64,000 bases of DNA from Azadirachta indica (GCA_022749755.1 CM040442.1:15102457-15166456); one strand, 5' to 3'; shown: positions 13,205-25,945, counted from the stretch's first letter. The notes: generated by a model not told the origin, from the letters alone. Made by a program: numbers and translations.

Positions 13205-14331
13205 AATATTTAATTTTTTTAAAAAATAAAGGATAATGTCTAAGTATAAAAGGAAGCATTAGTTTCATAAGCTTGACATAAAACATATAAATTTAGGTGT
13301 ATGATGATATCAAATAATATAGGTGGAAAGGATAAGTCAAATATTGTTAGGGTTTTAGCTATGTCATCTTCAAGAATTAACATATCTTTTGGAGTAATAG
13401 TCCTTTGACATAGCTTGTTGAAAAATAAATGCATTCATAATATTGCAATTCTTGGTTCGTTAAGTAGTAATCCTTTCAATGCTAAATAGTAATTTTGCAT
13501 TAAAACATAACAATCATGTGATTTGAGACCTATAATCTTACATTCTCTACTTTTATAGATAAAGTGCCACCTTAAATCTTCAACCATTTTCTAGGAGCCT
13601 AAACATTTGTCTAAGCCTAGGTATGATAGGAAGATATCTCATAACTTTTTTGTTAGAACTACTCTTTTAATTTTATTTGGATGTTTATCTACCTGCCATC
13701 TTGAAGAACCACACTTCGAATAACTGTTTATTCTTTCTTTCTCATATCTAAACAAGTAACAGTCATTCACACGATCATGAATATTTTCATACCCTAAATC
13801 AAATGTCATCGAAACACACATTTCCTCATTGACTAGACTAACTTTAGAATTGCATTATTCATTTGTAACATATCATGCAAAATCTCCAAAAGTCCATCAT
13901 TGTTTTTATCTGACCATCTGTTTATAGCTTTATGTTTATATAAAGCTATACTAGCTAACAATTTTGTCTATTTGATACAACCTGGATGTAAAGGGGTTTC
14001 TACCTCTTCTGGTAATCTACTAAAATCCTCATCTCTTTCTTTTCTAAAAGCATGACAACTTCATTGTCCATATATCTATCTACAAATAAGTTATATGCAT
14101 CTAACTTCAATTACTTAATCTCTTATTATTTGTACTCTATGATGAAACCAATTTGTATAATGTGATATCTATTCCCTTAATAACTAAGTGGTCATAAATT
14201 GTCTCTATATCATAATAACAACACTTATCACAACCTTTATAAGGGCACGAAATCTTTTTTGGATTGCCTATACTATTTTTATGCATTTTAACAAAATCCC
14301 ATGTAGCTTTCATATATTCATTGTTGATATA
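13205..14331 (-). pseudogene. CACTA (En/Spm) TNP2 transposase remnant
   Basis: Read on the minus strand, pieces of the CACTA transposase appear in the correct order. 14331-14137 matches the transposase-associated domain (FVKMHKNS, CPYKGC, YDHLVIKG). 13993-13840 carries LHPGC and ALYKHKAINRWSD. 13821-13639 is the TNP2 segment (LGYENIHDRVNDCYLF, then KCGSSRW). 13560-13240 is the DUF4218 region (GLKSHDCYVLMQ, LCQRTI, SFPPILFDIIIHL). Stops and frameshifts separate the pieces. Around 13565 the segment MVEDLRWHF, normally before the catalytic core, runs within a few residues into the DUF4218 start. The catalytic middle, normally a few hundred residues, is therefore deleted. The element is dead; it could only have moved with help from an intact relative. 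Confidence 0.85.
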
Positions 14332-14339
14332 TGAAAATT

Positions 14340-15350
14340 AACCATGAGCATGAGCCAAACCCAAGTCTAAGCTAAAATAACGTCATTTTACCAAGTAATA
14401 TATATAAAAGTACAAGAGGGCTCAAGTCATTCCTTAGAGCTCAAATTGTAATCTATGTGTGAAAAGTAAAAGTAAGCCCAAATCTGACCCAAATCCCAAA
14501 TCAATATAATGTCCTAATCCTACCCTATGTGGGCATATATAGAACCAAAGAATCTATTAAATGATTAGGCTAATGCATAATAAACACAAAAATCCATAAA
14601 ACCTTATTTTAATTAATTTAAGATTAATTAAAATAAGTATCCCTTATTCTAATGAGAATAAGTTACAATAAATGTTTTTTTTTTACAAATATGAGTTTTA
14701 AACGCCTCTTTTAAATAGGATTAAATAACACTAGGTTAACTCTTAGATGAAATCTTGTCTTAATGGAGTTGACTTCCATTAAAATAGGATTGCGAGTGAT
14801 AGTCTTATTCTACTATAATTCTACATCACACACTATATAAAGACTACATGACTTCACGTCTAAGAGAGGATGATAGGATCACTATATCACACTATATCAT
14901 CACGTCCTTATACTAAAATATCATCACATCGCATTATAAAGGTTTGACATCCATTAGCCTAAAAATCACATCTTTTGAGAATGCTTTCTTTTTCAGGCAA
15001 CGCTCATGATTTTGCTTACTTTTCGTCTATTTTTTATCCCTAAGTCAAGCTTTAACACCACCTTAGTATCTTGTTATCTTTCTTGCATCCATTAACCTTA
15101 ATCTGATTATTTTTAACCTTTAAAAATACTTTGTTCACAGCCTTAGATTCATCAAATTGTAGACGGTTGTATTAAATATCATCGCGGAATGGTCTATTCA
15201 ATATTGATCTAATTGTGATTCACCATTAAACCATTATCTTCTTTTGCATTTGTGTTGGACTCGCTTACTCCCACACACATTACAAAAATAATAACGGATA
15301 GCGGTAATAGATCTCTCCATTCAAATACAAGCTGATCTCTTAAAGTTACA
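14340..15350. other. LTR-like noncoding sequence, unassigned
   Basis: There is a TATA-like tatataaag (14834-14842), followed by short direct repeats of 'atcactatatcac' and 'atcatcac' type near 14870-14930. No paired copy, primer-binding site or coding domain was found, so a solo LTR is only a possibility. Confidence 0.25.
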
Positions 15351-16054
15351 ACATTCCAACTCTTGAATTATCTAGTGCAATATAAGGAATATGATGGGCC
15401 TTACTTCCTACAACTCAAAAATGAGTATGAAAGCTCAATCTAGACCTAGAGGCCTAATGATATAGAAACCCATTAAGATCGATATAAAGCCTATACAAGC
15501 AATCAACCAATCATAATTTGAGACGTGTATTAGGTAGATTTCATCTACAACACTCATCAATGGTTTCACCAAGTTAATGTGTAAAAGGTCTATCAATATT
15601 ATAATTTAAAATAGAGTACATCATACTAAAATATTATTTTACTTGTACAGATAGATCCAATTTTTATTCATTATTGTACTATACCAAAAAAATTTGTATA
15701 TTTAATACAACTTAGATACAAAGAAAATTTTTGTCTCTTCCAGTAATTTAAAAAAGTTACAAGAAAATAGTTTTATTGAATAGATAAATTTGTAGAAATT
15801 AACCAAAGAAAATTGCATAAAACAAAAGCATATATAATGGAACCTTACAATATATTTTGTTTAGAGAATATGAAAAAAAGAATGGGTTAAGAGAATTCTC
15901 TCTACACATATTTAGGAATTTTCGAACCTTACCATTCCTAGCATATTTCCTTTCTTTTCTCCTACCCTGATTTACCTATTCTGCATTATTCTTTCCTTCT
16001 TCAATTGATATTGTCCTTATTTTCCCTTACATAGCTTTATCGTCCTCGGAAGTC
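15351..16054. other. Intergenic / LINE 5' leader
   Basis: No gene. From about 15880 the sequence becomes pyrimidine-rich and probably is the 5' UTR of the LINE. Its exact 5' end was not found. Confidence 0.35.
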
Positions 16055-17395
16055 ATGGCAACTCTTTTAGAGGAGATGGCTGTTGTCTTTTCTCGTTATC
16101 ATGATCACCTCAAATCATCATCTTTGATTCATTTAACTAGAAAAACCTAACTTTGCTTCTCTCTTAACCAAGTTGGATGATTTCACTCTGTTTTTCAACG
16201 AGTTACCAACCCCTCTTCAAAGAGAGGATGCCAACATTGTGAAGATTGATTTTGTTTTGCATAAAAAAGAAGTTAATTCCTGCCATACTAATTCATTGGA
16301 AGAATTTTACTCAAGTTTGGATCCAAACCAATGAAAGTGGATGAGTTACAGGTAGCTAACTAAAGTTGGATCATGACACCACTAGCTTGTGGTTTCTTTG
16401 ATATTCACTTCTATGTAGAGACTGACATGAGAAAGATATGGGGCGAAAGGTCTTGTTAATTTTTAAGCTCTTCTAGTGGTAGCCAAATTTCAATCTTTAC
16501 GACCCAAAAATTCAATCTCATGCATAAGTATGGATTCTTCTCTATTACCTTATTTTGTAATATTGGCATCCACAAATTTTATTAATAGTGGCTAGAGGAG
16601 TTAGCAATCCCTTACAGATTGATCAAGCAATAAGAGAAAAGGAGTATGGGTATTATGACCACGTTCTAGTTGAAGTGGATATATCGAACCCATTGATAGA
16701 TTATGTTATAGTGGAACTACCTGATTATGGTTTGTTATAAGGGTACATTACGAAAATCTTCCATTAAAAAGTAGTAAACGTGATCATTTTGGTCATTCAT
16801 ACGGAAAGTTCTTGTCGATTGAATAAAACAAACCAACATGAGGAGCTTACGCCTAAGAAGGTTTACAAACCAGTAGAGTAACTTAATACTAGGCCAGTCT
16901 CAAATCCAATGGCCACTTTTTAGTCTCTAAAGGGTACTGATTTTGAGGAGGTGACCAAAATTGATCACCATGCTTTCTCTGTTTCTTCTTAAAACAACTC
17001 TAGGTATTATTACAATTAACCCTATCCTTGTTTTGCACATTGCTCCAAAGGCCCTATAGATTATAGAACCATCATTGGCTGGAAAGATTGTTGTAAGGGT
17101 AACGACCTATAACAAAGATTCACCTTTTCCATTAGAAAAGAATCTTTTGTAAGGCATTAGTGCGCTGTTCCGTGAAGACAATGAGATTGGTTTTGTTGGA
17201 CATGATAATAATATACTGAATCAGGCATACGCCTATGTAATCACTAATGAATGATTTCCAAAAAGAATCTGGTGCTTTTGTTAAACCACCCATTGAAGAT
17301 GGCGTTGAAATAGTTACCAAAAGACAATCTAAAGTAAAACAAAAGGCTGTTCAGGAATTAAACCTGCTCAAGGGTAGTTCTATTGGCTTTTAACT
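16055..17395 (+). pseudogene. L1-type LINE ORF1 (gag-like), decayed
   Basis: The likely start is ATG 16055 (MATLLEEM), followed after about 30 codons by a stop and then many frame changes. The best-kept piece is 16588-16740: ARGVSNPLQIDQA, YYDHVLVEVDISNPL and VELPDYG. This matches the part of plant LINE ORF1 (DUF4283 family) where 'ARGIG.P..VD' and 'YARV.V..D' occur. ORF1 proteins bind the element RNA. It is followed directly by ORF2. Too many stops for function. Confidence 0.75.
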
Positions 17396-20300
17396 CGTAA
17401 ATTTTATTCCATGGAATATACGGGGCTTAGCTTTGTTTCTCGTCTTGAATTAGCTAATCTTTGTTAACTTCATAAGCTTTTCCCTATTGCAATACTTGAA
17501 CTAATGATAGGTTTCAATAGTATTTCGGATGGTTATTGGTTTAACGATTCTCTTCTGAAGCTGTGGTGTTTTAAGGGTAGCTAATCAGTCTCTGTTCAAT
17601 AGGTGATAGTTAGGTTAAAACTAAGTTGGATAATAGTTGGGTTGGATTCTCTTTTGGTATGCTTCCTCTTACTATGCTACTTGTTAGCTCTTATGAAATG
17701 ATTTTTAGATCTTGGCAAGTTCAATGGATTTTCTTTGGGTGGTGGCTAGTAACTTTGATGCTACCTTGGTGAGCATAAGCAGGTTGGGGGGAGATCTACC
17801 TGGACGGGTTTCTTGTCAACATTTTCTTGATTTCATTGACACTTGTGAACTCATTCATGTTCCTACCAACGGCCTTTACTTCACTTGGAGAGATATTGTG
17901 ATTCCAACCACATGGAGCACAAATTAGACAAGTTTCTTTGCAACTTAGCTTGGATGGATTATTGAGGCACTTCTTCTTGCCAAATTCTTCCTAGAGACGT
18001 TTCAGATCTTTCTCCCATGGTGACATCTTGTCTTTCTTCATTTCAAGGAGACCAAATCCTTCCGTTTTCATTCTACATGCATTTAACAAAAAGATTTCAA
18101 GGCTCCGGTGGTGCGAGTGTGGTGTTCAATGGATGTAATTAGCTATCCTTTGTTTATATTGGCTTGTAAACTTAAAATTTTGAAGAAAGAACTACGTTGT
18201 TAAAATAATATGGTTTTACAAGATTTTCATGCTAGTCAACAAAGCAAGGCATAAGAGTACAAGCTCATATAGGTTTGGTTGGTGTCAGTATTGCCAATGT
18301 TGAGGCCAAAACTCATGCAAAGCAACGGGTTTTGGAACTGCACAAACTACCTTTTGGCAAGACAAGGCTTGAATTAAATGGCTTCAGAAAAGTGATGAGA
18401 ATTCTAAAATCTTTCACTCTTACACTAGAGTACATGCATGTAAATCCAGGATTTATGCCATGTGTATTAATGGACATTATTCTAGAAATGTTGATGAAAT
18501 CTCTATTCATGTTATTGACTATTACAGGGATCTACATTCGACTATTCTTTTGCCTTCTCTAACTCACTTGAAGATTGATCGTATCATTCCTAGACTTGTT
18601 TCGAATACTGATAATGATTATATGGTTACGATTTCAAATTTTGATGAGATTAAATGTATGGTTTTTGGTTTGGATTCGGTTATTGCTCTGGGTCTTAATG
18701 GCTTTGTTGGGGCCTTCTATCAAGCTTGTTGGGATATTGTAGGCATGAATGTGGTTAACGGGATATGGCAGTTCTTTTCTCAGAATTATGTTCTTCCCAA
18801 CATGAACTGCAATTTTCTGGTGCTTCTTTCGAAGGTGAAAGATGTCGATCAAATTTCTGATTTTCGTCCTATTACTCTTGCAAAATTTCCTTCTCAAAAT
18901 CATTTCTAAAATTATCGCCACTAGGTTGGATCTCTGATGCCTAATTGCCCAACGAAGTAGGTTTTATGAGGAGAAAAAGTACTTATGATTGTATTAAGCT
19001 TGATATTAAGAAAGCTTTTGACTCCTTAAGCTGGGATTTTCTTTTTCAGGCTCTTAAGAGCTTTGGGTTCTAAGAAACTTTTTTGAGATGAGTTTCCTTA
19101 ATCCTCCATTTTGCAAGATTGTTTATCATTATCAATGGCTCTCCTAAGGTTTTTTTTTTTTTTTATGCGGTCGAGGGGTTAATCAGGGCGATCCTCACTC
19201 GCCTTTGATGTTTTGTTTAGCCGAAGAGGTCCTCTGTCATGGTATTTTTCAGTTATTGGTCAATGGTGAGCTACTTCCTATTTCTGCTCTAAACAGCGTT
19301 TCCCTAGACCTATATTTTTTACGTTGATGATGTTTTCTTATTTGGTCAGGGAGATAGTAACACACTATCTAATCTCAAACTTTTTCTAGATGATTATGCC
19401 AAGGTGTCAGGTCAGGAGATGAATATGAGGAAGAGTCATTTTTGTCCTAAGCAAGTTGGCTTATTCTCAAAGGGTTATGATGCAAAATACTCTAGGCTTT
19501 GTGGAAGATTCCCTTCCTTTCTTCTATCTCGATGTTCCAATATTCAGAGGATGTCCTCGTGCTTAAAACCTCAAAATTCTTGTTGATAAAGTTGTTTTTG
19601 AATTACACGACTGGAAAAGGAAGATCTTATTGATGGTGGGCTAGATTGAACTAGTTAAGACGACATTCTAAAGCCTCATTGTACAAAGCTTTAAAGTTTA
19701 TCTCCGGCCTCAATCACTCATCAATTCTTTACATAGGCAGGCACCCAACTTTATTCTTTTTGGTGATTCGATTAAATGAAAAATTTCACTGTTTTCCTAG
19801 GTTATTCTTTGTACGCCTAAAGGAGAGAGAGTTCTTGGTCTTAGACGGTTAGATATTTTGAATAAGACTTGTCTATTGAAACAGCTCTTGCATATCAAAA
19901 TGGGTACCTCTTTATGTCCATTTTAATCTGATTGGGCAACATATTTCATATTTATGTTCTTCCATTTGGTCGGGTTTCTGGGTAGTTCTGGATACCTTTT
20001 GGCTGGTTCAAGTTGGTTAATTGCAGATGGTTCTTCTATAATTTTTAGTTTAATATATAGCTGGATAAACCTCTTGTTTCAAGAGAGTTTGTGTCTATAT
20101 TATGGGTGAAAGGGCAGGTTTCACACGTTATACATGATGGTTCTTGAAGCATCCTGTGCCAGGTTCTTGATTACTTTCCTCAGCTTGCAGTAGTAATTTT
20201 GGATATTATTCTTCCGTAGAGTCCTACCTTTGATAGGCTTATTTGGATTCATTCCAAAGACGGATAATTAACCCTCACTCAAAGTTATAACTTGGTTAGG

Positions 20301-20682
20301 ACTCCTATGCCTTATCAAAATTGAAGTTCAATTATTTGGAAGAGCTGCGTTCCTTATAAGCATTCCATTTTCGTTTGGCATATATTGCGAAACAAACTCC
20401 GTACAGATGATAATCTTCAGATGCAGGGTAATACAATGGTGTCTGCTTGCTCTCTTTGCCCTCGTCATTGTTGTTCCTAGGATGTTAATCATATCTTAAC
20501 AGGATGCACGTTTGCTAGTATGCTTTGGCGATGGTTGGCAATGAACTCGATCTTAGAGTTATGGGATGCAATTGTTGGCAAGCACTTCAGCCCCTAATTA
20601 TTCAATTTAAGGATCATGGTTTCTTACCACTTGTTTTATGCAATATGGAAAGTGTCGAACCATTTACAATGGGAAAATTTAC
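17396..20682 (+). pseudogene. L1-type LINE ORF2 5' part: endonuclease, RT, zf-RVT
   Basis: The endonuclease starts near 17405 with PWNIRGLA. The second endonuclease block is open at 17712-17927 (ISRLGG, RVSCQHFLDFIDTCEL, GLYFTW). The reverse transcriptase begins near 18620 with GLNGFVGAFYQACWDIVG and FLVLLSKVKDVDQISDFRPI. The catalytic motif is FYVDD at about 19317-19331, followed by a 'DDYAKVSGQEMNMRKS' segment. The zinc-finger-like zf-RVT region is at about 20330-20550 (WKSCVPYKHSIFVWHILRNKL, CSLCPRHCC). Numerous stops. At 20682 the LINE is broken by a copia insertion and resumes at 25131 (the TTTAC at 25126 is the second copy of the target site). Confidence 0.85.
20678..20682. repeat. 5' target site duplication TTTAC
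   Basis: TTTAC lies directly before the 5' LTR of the copia element and recurs directly after the 3' LTR (25126-25130). Five bases is the normal copia target duplication. Confidence 0.8.
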
Positions 20683-20950
20683 TGCTGGAGTTGAGTCTCT
20701 TCTAGCAAAGGTTAGAAAAACCCAAAATGTTAGAGAAGTTTCAAAATTGTTTGACTAAATTTCTAGACTAATTCAAAAAATTTTTTTTAGATAACTCTTA
20801 TCATAACTAGATTAAGATAGTCAGCTGGATAAATCAGAGTTAAGATATTCTGTTTCTACTATAAATATATGTAAGCATTCTGATTCTTTCTTAGGCACTA
20901 GTTTGCACCATTTTAGCACTACTCCAGCACTGTTTTTCATTCTTAAAACA
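20683..20950 (+). repeat. Copia 5' LTR
   Basis: Aligns with 24836-25125. Shared blocks are gttagaaaaacc, tttgactaa.tttctagact, gattaagatagtca, tttctactataaatatatgt and tttgcaccatt. Compared with the 3' copy it lacks a block between the 'ctataaatatatg' region and 'tttgcacca'. Starts TG, ends CA. Confidence 0.8.
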
Positions 20951-21184
20951 CATCATCATCCAGCAGCTTATAGCAGCAATTACTTCCTATCTTTGATGGA
21001 CAAAATTATGATTATTGGAGCATCAGATTTAAAGTCATTCTTCGAGCCTAGGATTTTTGGTAGTGATGGAGCAAGGCATCCCAGCAACACTAATAGCAAC
21101 AACCCATGTCTAAGCTACTGCATAATTAACGCCAGCAGCACCATCTACAACAAGCACCACCTTGCAACCTACTACTTCTCCCTT

Positions 21185-21900
21185 AAGTGATCAAATGAAG
21201 GAATGGCTTAAGAAAGATGCAGATGCCTTAGCAAAGATTCATCAAGCTGTAGCAGATCAATTTTTCTAAGAATATGAATGCTGCAACAACCAAAAAAGCT
21301 TGGAAGATATTAAAAAAGAGTTTCAGGGCACAACCAAAGTAAGAGCCATGAAACTCCAAACTTTCAGGAGAGATTTTGAAAATTTAAGGATGAGAGAAGG
21401 TGAAAGCATAAAAAGTTACTTTGCTAGAGTAATTGAAGTAGCAAATGAAATAAGGGAATATGGTGAAGACATAATAAGTCAAAAAATCAATCAAAAGTTG
21501 CTTATTATTTCAATAACAAATAAATATGATTCTGTACTGAATGTACTTGAATCAAGAAATTTTGATAAACTTACTCTAGCAGAAGTAATTGTTCCCCTTT
21601 GTGCTTGTGAACAAACACAAGCAAGAAGGGCTGAAGTGGTTACTGAGGGTGCTATGCAATCCTCTTATAGAAACAACAATTCTTCTTTAAAACAAAATAA
21701 AAAGAAAAAGAAGAAATGGAAAAACAAGCCAAATTCTGTAGGCATTCCATAAGAAGGGGAAAAGAAAGGAAAATATCCCCCTTACGGTGTTAGCAAAAAG
21801 AATAACCAACAAGAGAAGGAATGTTGGTACAAATGGAAGCCTCAATGCAATATTTGTAGCAAATTTGGTCATCTTAAAGACAACTACAAAACCAAGAACA
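21185..21900 (+). pseudogene. Copia gag with defective zinc knuckle
   Basis: The gag nucleocapsid precursor packages element RNA. A long open stretch, 21300-21752, contains the UBN2-type gag core (KKEFQG, LQTFRRDFENLRM, IREYGEDI). The frame is readable upstream from about 21185 (QMKEWLKKDADAL) with one stop near 21267. A zinc knuckle sits at 21846-21884 (CNICSKFGHLKDN). It keeps Cys, Cys and His, but the fourth ligand is Asn instead of Cys. Confidence 0.8.
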
Positions 21901-21949
21901 AGCACCAATATGGAAAACAAGAAAATCAACGTGTCTGAAGCTCAACAGA

Positions 21950-24700
21950 TGAGGTAACTTGGCTTGTAAACACTAGTTGCACCATTCATATGGCCAAGAG
22001 CTCACATATTTTCACTCAACTTGACACCTCTGTCAGGATTCCTATAAAAATGGAAATAAACTATATTTAAATCAGCAAGTAGAGGCAGTGTAGCAATTTA
22101 AACCAATAATGGTATTAAGCAAATTAAAAATGTGTTTTATTTACCAGAGTTAGATCAGAATTTGCTCAGTATGTTTTAAATGATGAGGAATGACTACTTC
22201 TTATACTTTAAAAGTTCTACTTGTGATATTTATAATCCATGTAAAATGCATGTTGCAAATGTGGAGGTTAAGAACAAATGAATTGCTATCCACTGGAATT
22301 ATCCTATAGAAACTTCATTAAAAGCGCAAATAGAAGCTATTAATTGGCTATGGCACAAAAGATTTGGGCACTGTAGCATCAACTCCCTAATACAGTTATG
22401 AAAGAAGAGTTTGGTGAAAGATTTATCAACCATTGAAGATTTCATAAGAGTGTGTGAAGATTGCCAAATGGGAAAGACGTAGAGAAAACCATTTCCTACA
22501 AGCACTTACTGGGGAGTTACTCAAAAGCTGCAGCTAATACATACAAATATGCGTGGTCTAATCACTTGACAACAACAGGTACTTTATTCTCTTTATTAAT
22601 AATTTCTCTAGAATGACTTGTGTATTATTCATTAAGAAAAAGTTGAAAGTCTTCAAGATCTTTCAAAAATTTAAAGCTATAGTAGAAACAGAAAGTGGCT
22701 ATGAATTGAATACTCTAAGAAGTGACAATGGAACAGAGTACACTTCTTTAGAGTTCAACAAATTCTACCATGAATCAGAAGTCCATCATCAAATAATAAT
22801 CCCATACTCTCAACAGCAAAATGGCATCTATGAAAGGTAAACTAGGATGGTCATGATGATGGCCAGATCAATGCTGAAAGATAAGAAAACGCCCAACAAA
22901 GTTTTAGGAAGAAGCTATTTACACAGTTGTATATGTTCAAAATAGGTATTGACCTAAGGCTCTTAAAGAAAAAACTCCATTAGAAGCATGGATAGGTAGG
23001 AAACCATCAATTAAACACTTGAAAGTGTTTGGTTGTGTCTGCTATGTTCATGTTCCAGATAAGAAGACATAAATTGGAGTCAGAAGCAAAGAAAGGCATC
23101 TTTATTGGCTATAGCTCTCAGTCTAAAGGATATGGAATTTATAACCTTAAAATTGAGAAAGTTATAGTCAGTTGAGATCTGATATTTAACAAAGAAGCAA
23201 GTTGAAATTAGGATGAATCAGATACAGTAGCCCAAAATAGCACTAATTCAAAGGAATATAGAAGAATTAAATAGAGAGTTAGTACCTTCTACTTCAATTC
23301 ACAATCTTGATGATTCCTCACATTAACCCATTACTTCAATCAGTCTAGCAACATGGAGGAGCACTTCATTATCGCCATCATCTTCTGTAAATATACCACA
23401 GCAGCGAGGATTTAAATCTCTTCAAGAGATTTATAGGCAGTATGAATCATGTCATGCTACAGCAAAAGAACTAACCTGCTTTGAAGAGGCAGTTCATTAA
23501 GAAGAATTAAAGCATGCAGTACATGACGAGAGGAAAATGATAGAGAAAAACCAAACATGGGAGCTAGCTGAGAAAAGTCTAGGTAAAGACATTGTTGGAG
23601 TCAAATGGATTTTCAAAACTGAATTAAATCCTCATGGTTTTATCCAAAAGCGTAAAGCAAGACTAGTGGCAAAGGGATACTTTCAATAATTTGGAGTAGA
23701 CTACAATGAGACTGTTGCTTCAGTCTCAAGACAAGATATTGTGAAACTTTTCTTTATTCTTTCCGCTCAAAAGTAGTGGTCAGTATTTCAGTTTAATGTT
23801 AAATCAACATTCCTCAATGGACTTCTTAAAGAAGAAATTTATATTAGGCAACCACCAGGATTTGAAGTGGAAGGCCAAGAGAACTAAGTTCTAAAACTAA
23901 AATAGGCACTATATGGCCTTGATCAGACATCAAGAGGTTGAGTTAGTAGGATAAACTTCTACTTCCTACAATAGGGTTTTACAAGGAGTCAAAGTGAATC
24001 TACACTATTTCCTTGGTATGGAGATCCCACAAAACAATGAAAGCTTTTTCATATTTCAAAAGAAATATGCAACCAAGTTGTTAGAAAAATTCAAAATAAA
24101 GGGGAGCAAAACGATTGACACTCCATGGGTGGCAAATGAGAAGCTTTCAAAGGAAGATGACTCACCTAAAGTTGATGCAAGGCAATATACATGTTTGGTG
24201 GGACGCTTACTTTATCTCACAACTAGACCAAATATCATGTTTGCCTCAAGCCTCATCTCCAGATTTATACGCCATCCAAATCAGCGTTATCGTGCAATAG
24301 CTAAGAGAGTGTGGAGGTATGTCAAAGCAACTATTGATTATTGAATCAAGTAAACTGTTGCAGAAAATGTACAATTAGTGGGCTTTACGAACAATGATTG
24401 GACTGGTTCCATTAATGATATAAAAAATACATTTGGTTATGCATTTACAATTGGCAATAGGGTATTTTCTTGGCTTTCACAAAAACAAGAAACTATCGCT
24501 CAATCTACCGCAAAGGTTGAATATATAGTAGCCTGTGCAGCTGCAAATCTAAGCTATATGGTTAAGAAGGATTTTGGCAGATATAGGAAAACTTCAAGAT
24601 CAACCCACGAGATTGTATTGTAATAGCAAATCTGCTATAGCTATTGCCAAAAACCAAGCACATTATGATTAAATTCCATTTTGTTAAAGAAGCAAAAAGC
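21950..24700 (+). pseudogene. Copia pol: protease, integrase, RT, RNase H, inactive
   Basis: Order of domains: protease (TWLVNTSCTIHMA, 21957-21992; the usual catalytic Asp is Asn at 21969-21971); pre-integrase finger (WHKRFGHCS near 22350, VCEDCQMGK near 22455); integrase core 22613-22840 (LRSDNGTEY and QQNGIYER, with Asp and Glu present); RT from about 23490 (ELAEKS, VGVKWIFKTEL, KARLVAKGY), where the first catalytic Asp is Asn at 23795-23797 (FQFNVKSTFLNG). Between about 23980 and 23996 the sequence jumps from TRSQSE to VNLHYFLGMEI, so the block with the YVDD motif is deleted. RNase H is open at 24378-24623 (GFTNNDWTGS, FSWLSQKQ, AQSTAKVEY). Many stops. Confidence 0.85.
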
Positions 24701-24826
24701 ATATAGCAAGTCAGCTTGAAGCATTGCAGCAGTCAAGAGCAAATTGATGATATATTCACCAAGGCCTTATCAAGAATAAAATTTGAATAGTTTAGAAATA
24801 AACTTGGAGTTTGCAAGAAGAGCACT

Positions 24827-24835
24827 AAGGAGAAG
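24827..24835 (+). other. Polypurine tract
   Basis: aaggagaag lies immediately before the 3' LTR start TGTTAAAG at 24836, the expected place for plus-strand priming. Confidence 0.6.
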
Positions 24836-25125
24836 TGTTAAAGTTGTCTCTTTTAGCAAATGTTAGAAAAACCTAAAATCTTAACGAAGTCCAAAATTCT
24901 TTGACTAAGTTTCTAGACTAATTCAGAAAATCTAATAAATAGATTAAGATAGTCAAACTAGATAAATCTAGAACTACGATATACAGTTTCTACTATAAAT
25001 ATATGTAAACATTTTGATTGCTGAATGAATGAATTCCAATTTTCTAGTATTATCATCTCTCTTCCTTACTCTCCTAACACAATACCTTTGCACCATTAGC
25101 TATAACACTTATAAAAGCATTAACA
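24836..25125 (+). repeat. Copia 3' LTR
   Basis: TGTTAAAG...ATTAACA, 290 bases. It aligns with the 5' LTR and is followed by TTTAC (25126-25130). Confidence 0.8.
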
Positions 25126-25945
25126 TTTACCTACCTCATGCCGTTCAATTCAAACAGATTGTGACTCTCACATTAAGTTCTTTGCAACTTTTATTCTGGG
25201 TTTTGTTAGTTTTGGCCAAGATAGAAAAAATTTTTCTGCTCTTAGATTTCCTTTCTCGTTGGGTAGAGTTCCTGGGTCATCATGCTATTTTGGAGGCCAC
25301 CTCCATTTGGTTGGGTAAAGGCGAATTTTGACGGCCTTTTTAAAGAAAATCCAAGAGCTGCTGCTTGTGGGGCGATGTTCAGAGATTATTGGAGTAATTT
25401 TTTGGGTGGTTTTGGTATGTATTTGGGTGACAATACTACTTATTTTGTTGAATTGATGGCTATTATCCTTGTTGTTTAAGTGGCATCATCCAAAGGTTGG
25501 ACAAACTTATGGCTTGCGTATGATTCCTTACTTGTTATCCTTCTACTCCAAAATCGACAGTTGCATTCTCTTTGCCAGTTGTGGAGTCGATGGTTTAATT
25601 GCCTCTCCATGCTTTAAGAAATAAACTTCTGAGTCACCACACTTTTTGGAAAAATAGTGAGGCAGTACATGCTTTGGCCAATGTCAATCTTACTTGTAGC
25701 TCTTTTACTTGGTGGAACTCTTCTATGGTTGCAATTCAACGTTTCCTCACTCACGATGTTAACGGGTTCCCTGGATAACATTTTTGTTAAGACCTTTCTC
25801 CAATTATTTGTCTGCTTATTTGTTTGCTTCTTTGTTTGGGGGTTTAAGGCATAAGGCTTCCATCATCCCCCCATTATTTGTTGTCATTTTTCTAATTTTC
25901 AATGCGTTTGCTCATTTTTTTTGGGGTTTGACTTAAAAAAAAAAC
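25126..25945 (+). pseudogene. LINE ORF2 3' part: RNase H, 3' UTR, poly(A)
   Basis: Continuation of the LINE broken at 20682. 25282-25479 is an open RNase H segment (WVKANFDG, AACGAMFRD, GGFGMYLGDNTTYFVELMAI). It is followed after a stop by GWTNLWLAYDS (about 25497) and, in another frame, EAVHALANVNLTCSS (about 25660). The LINE ends in a 3' UTR and an A-run at about 25936-25945. The order zf-RVT then RNase H matches plant L1 elements. Confidence 0.8.

Larger units (their letters stand above)
20683..25125 (+). mobile_element. Ty1/copia retrotransposon nested in LINE
   Basis: Complete in outline: 5' LTR, gag, protease, integrase, reverse transcriptase, RNase H, purine tract, 3' LTR, with a 5-bp target duplication on both sides. 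The LTRs are clearly diverged and the 5' one carries an internal deletion, so the insertion is old. No primer-binding site of the usual tggtatcagagc form remains. Every enzymatic region has stops and several catalytic residues are gone (see separate entries). Confidence 0.9.

Noticed and set aside
14340..15350. Solo LTR
   Set aside because: LTR-like words and a TATA-like box only; no TG/CA ends with target duplication.
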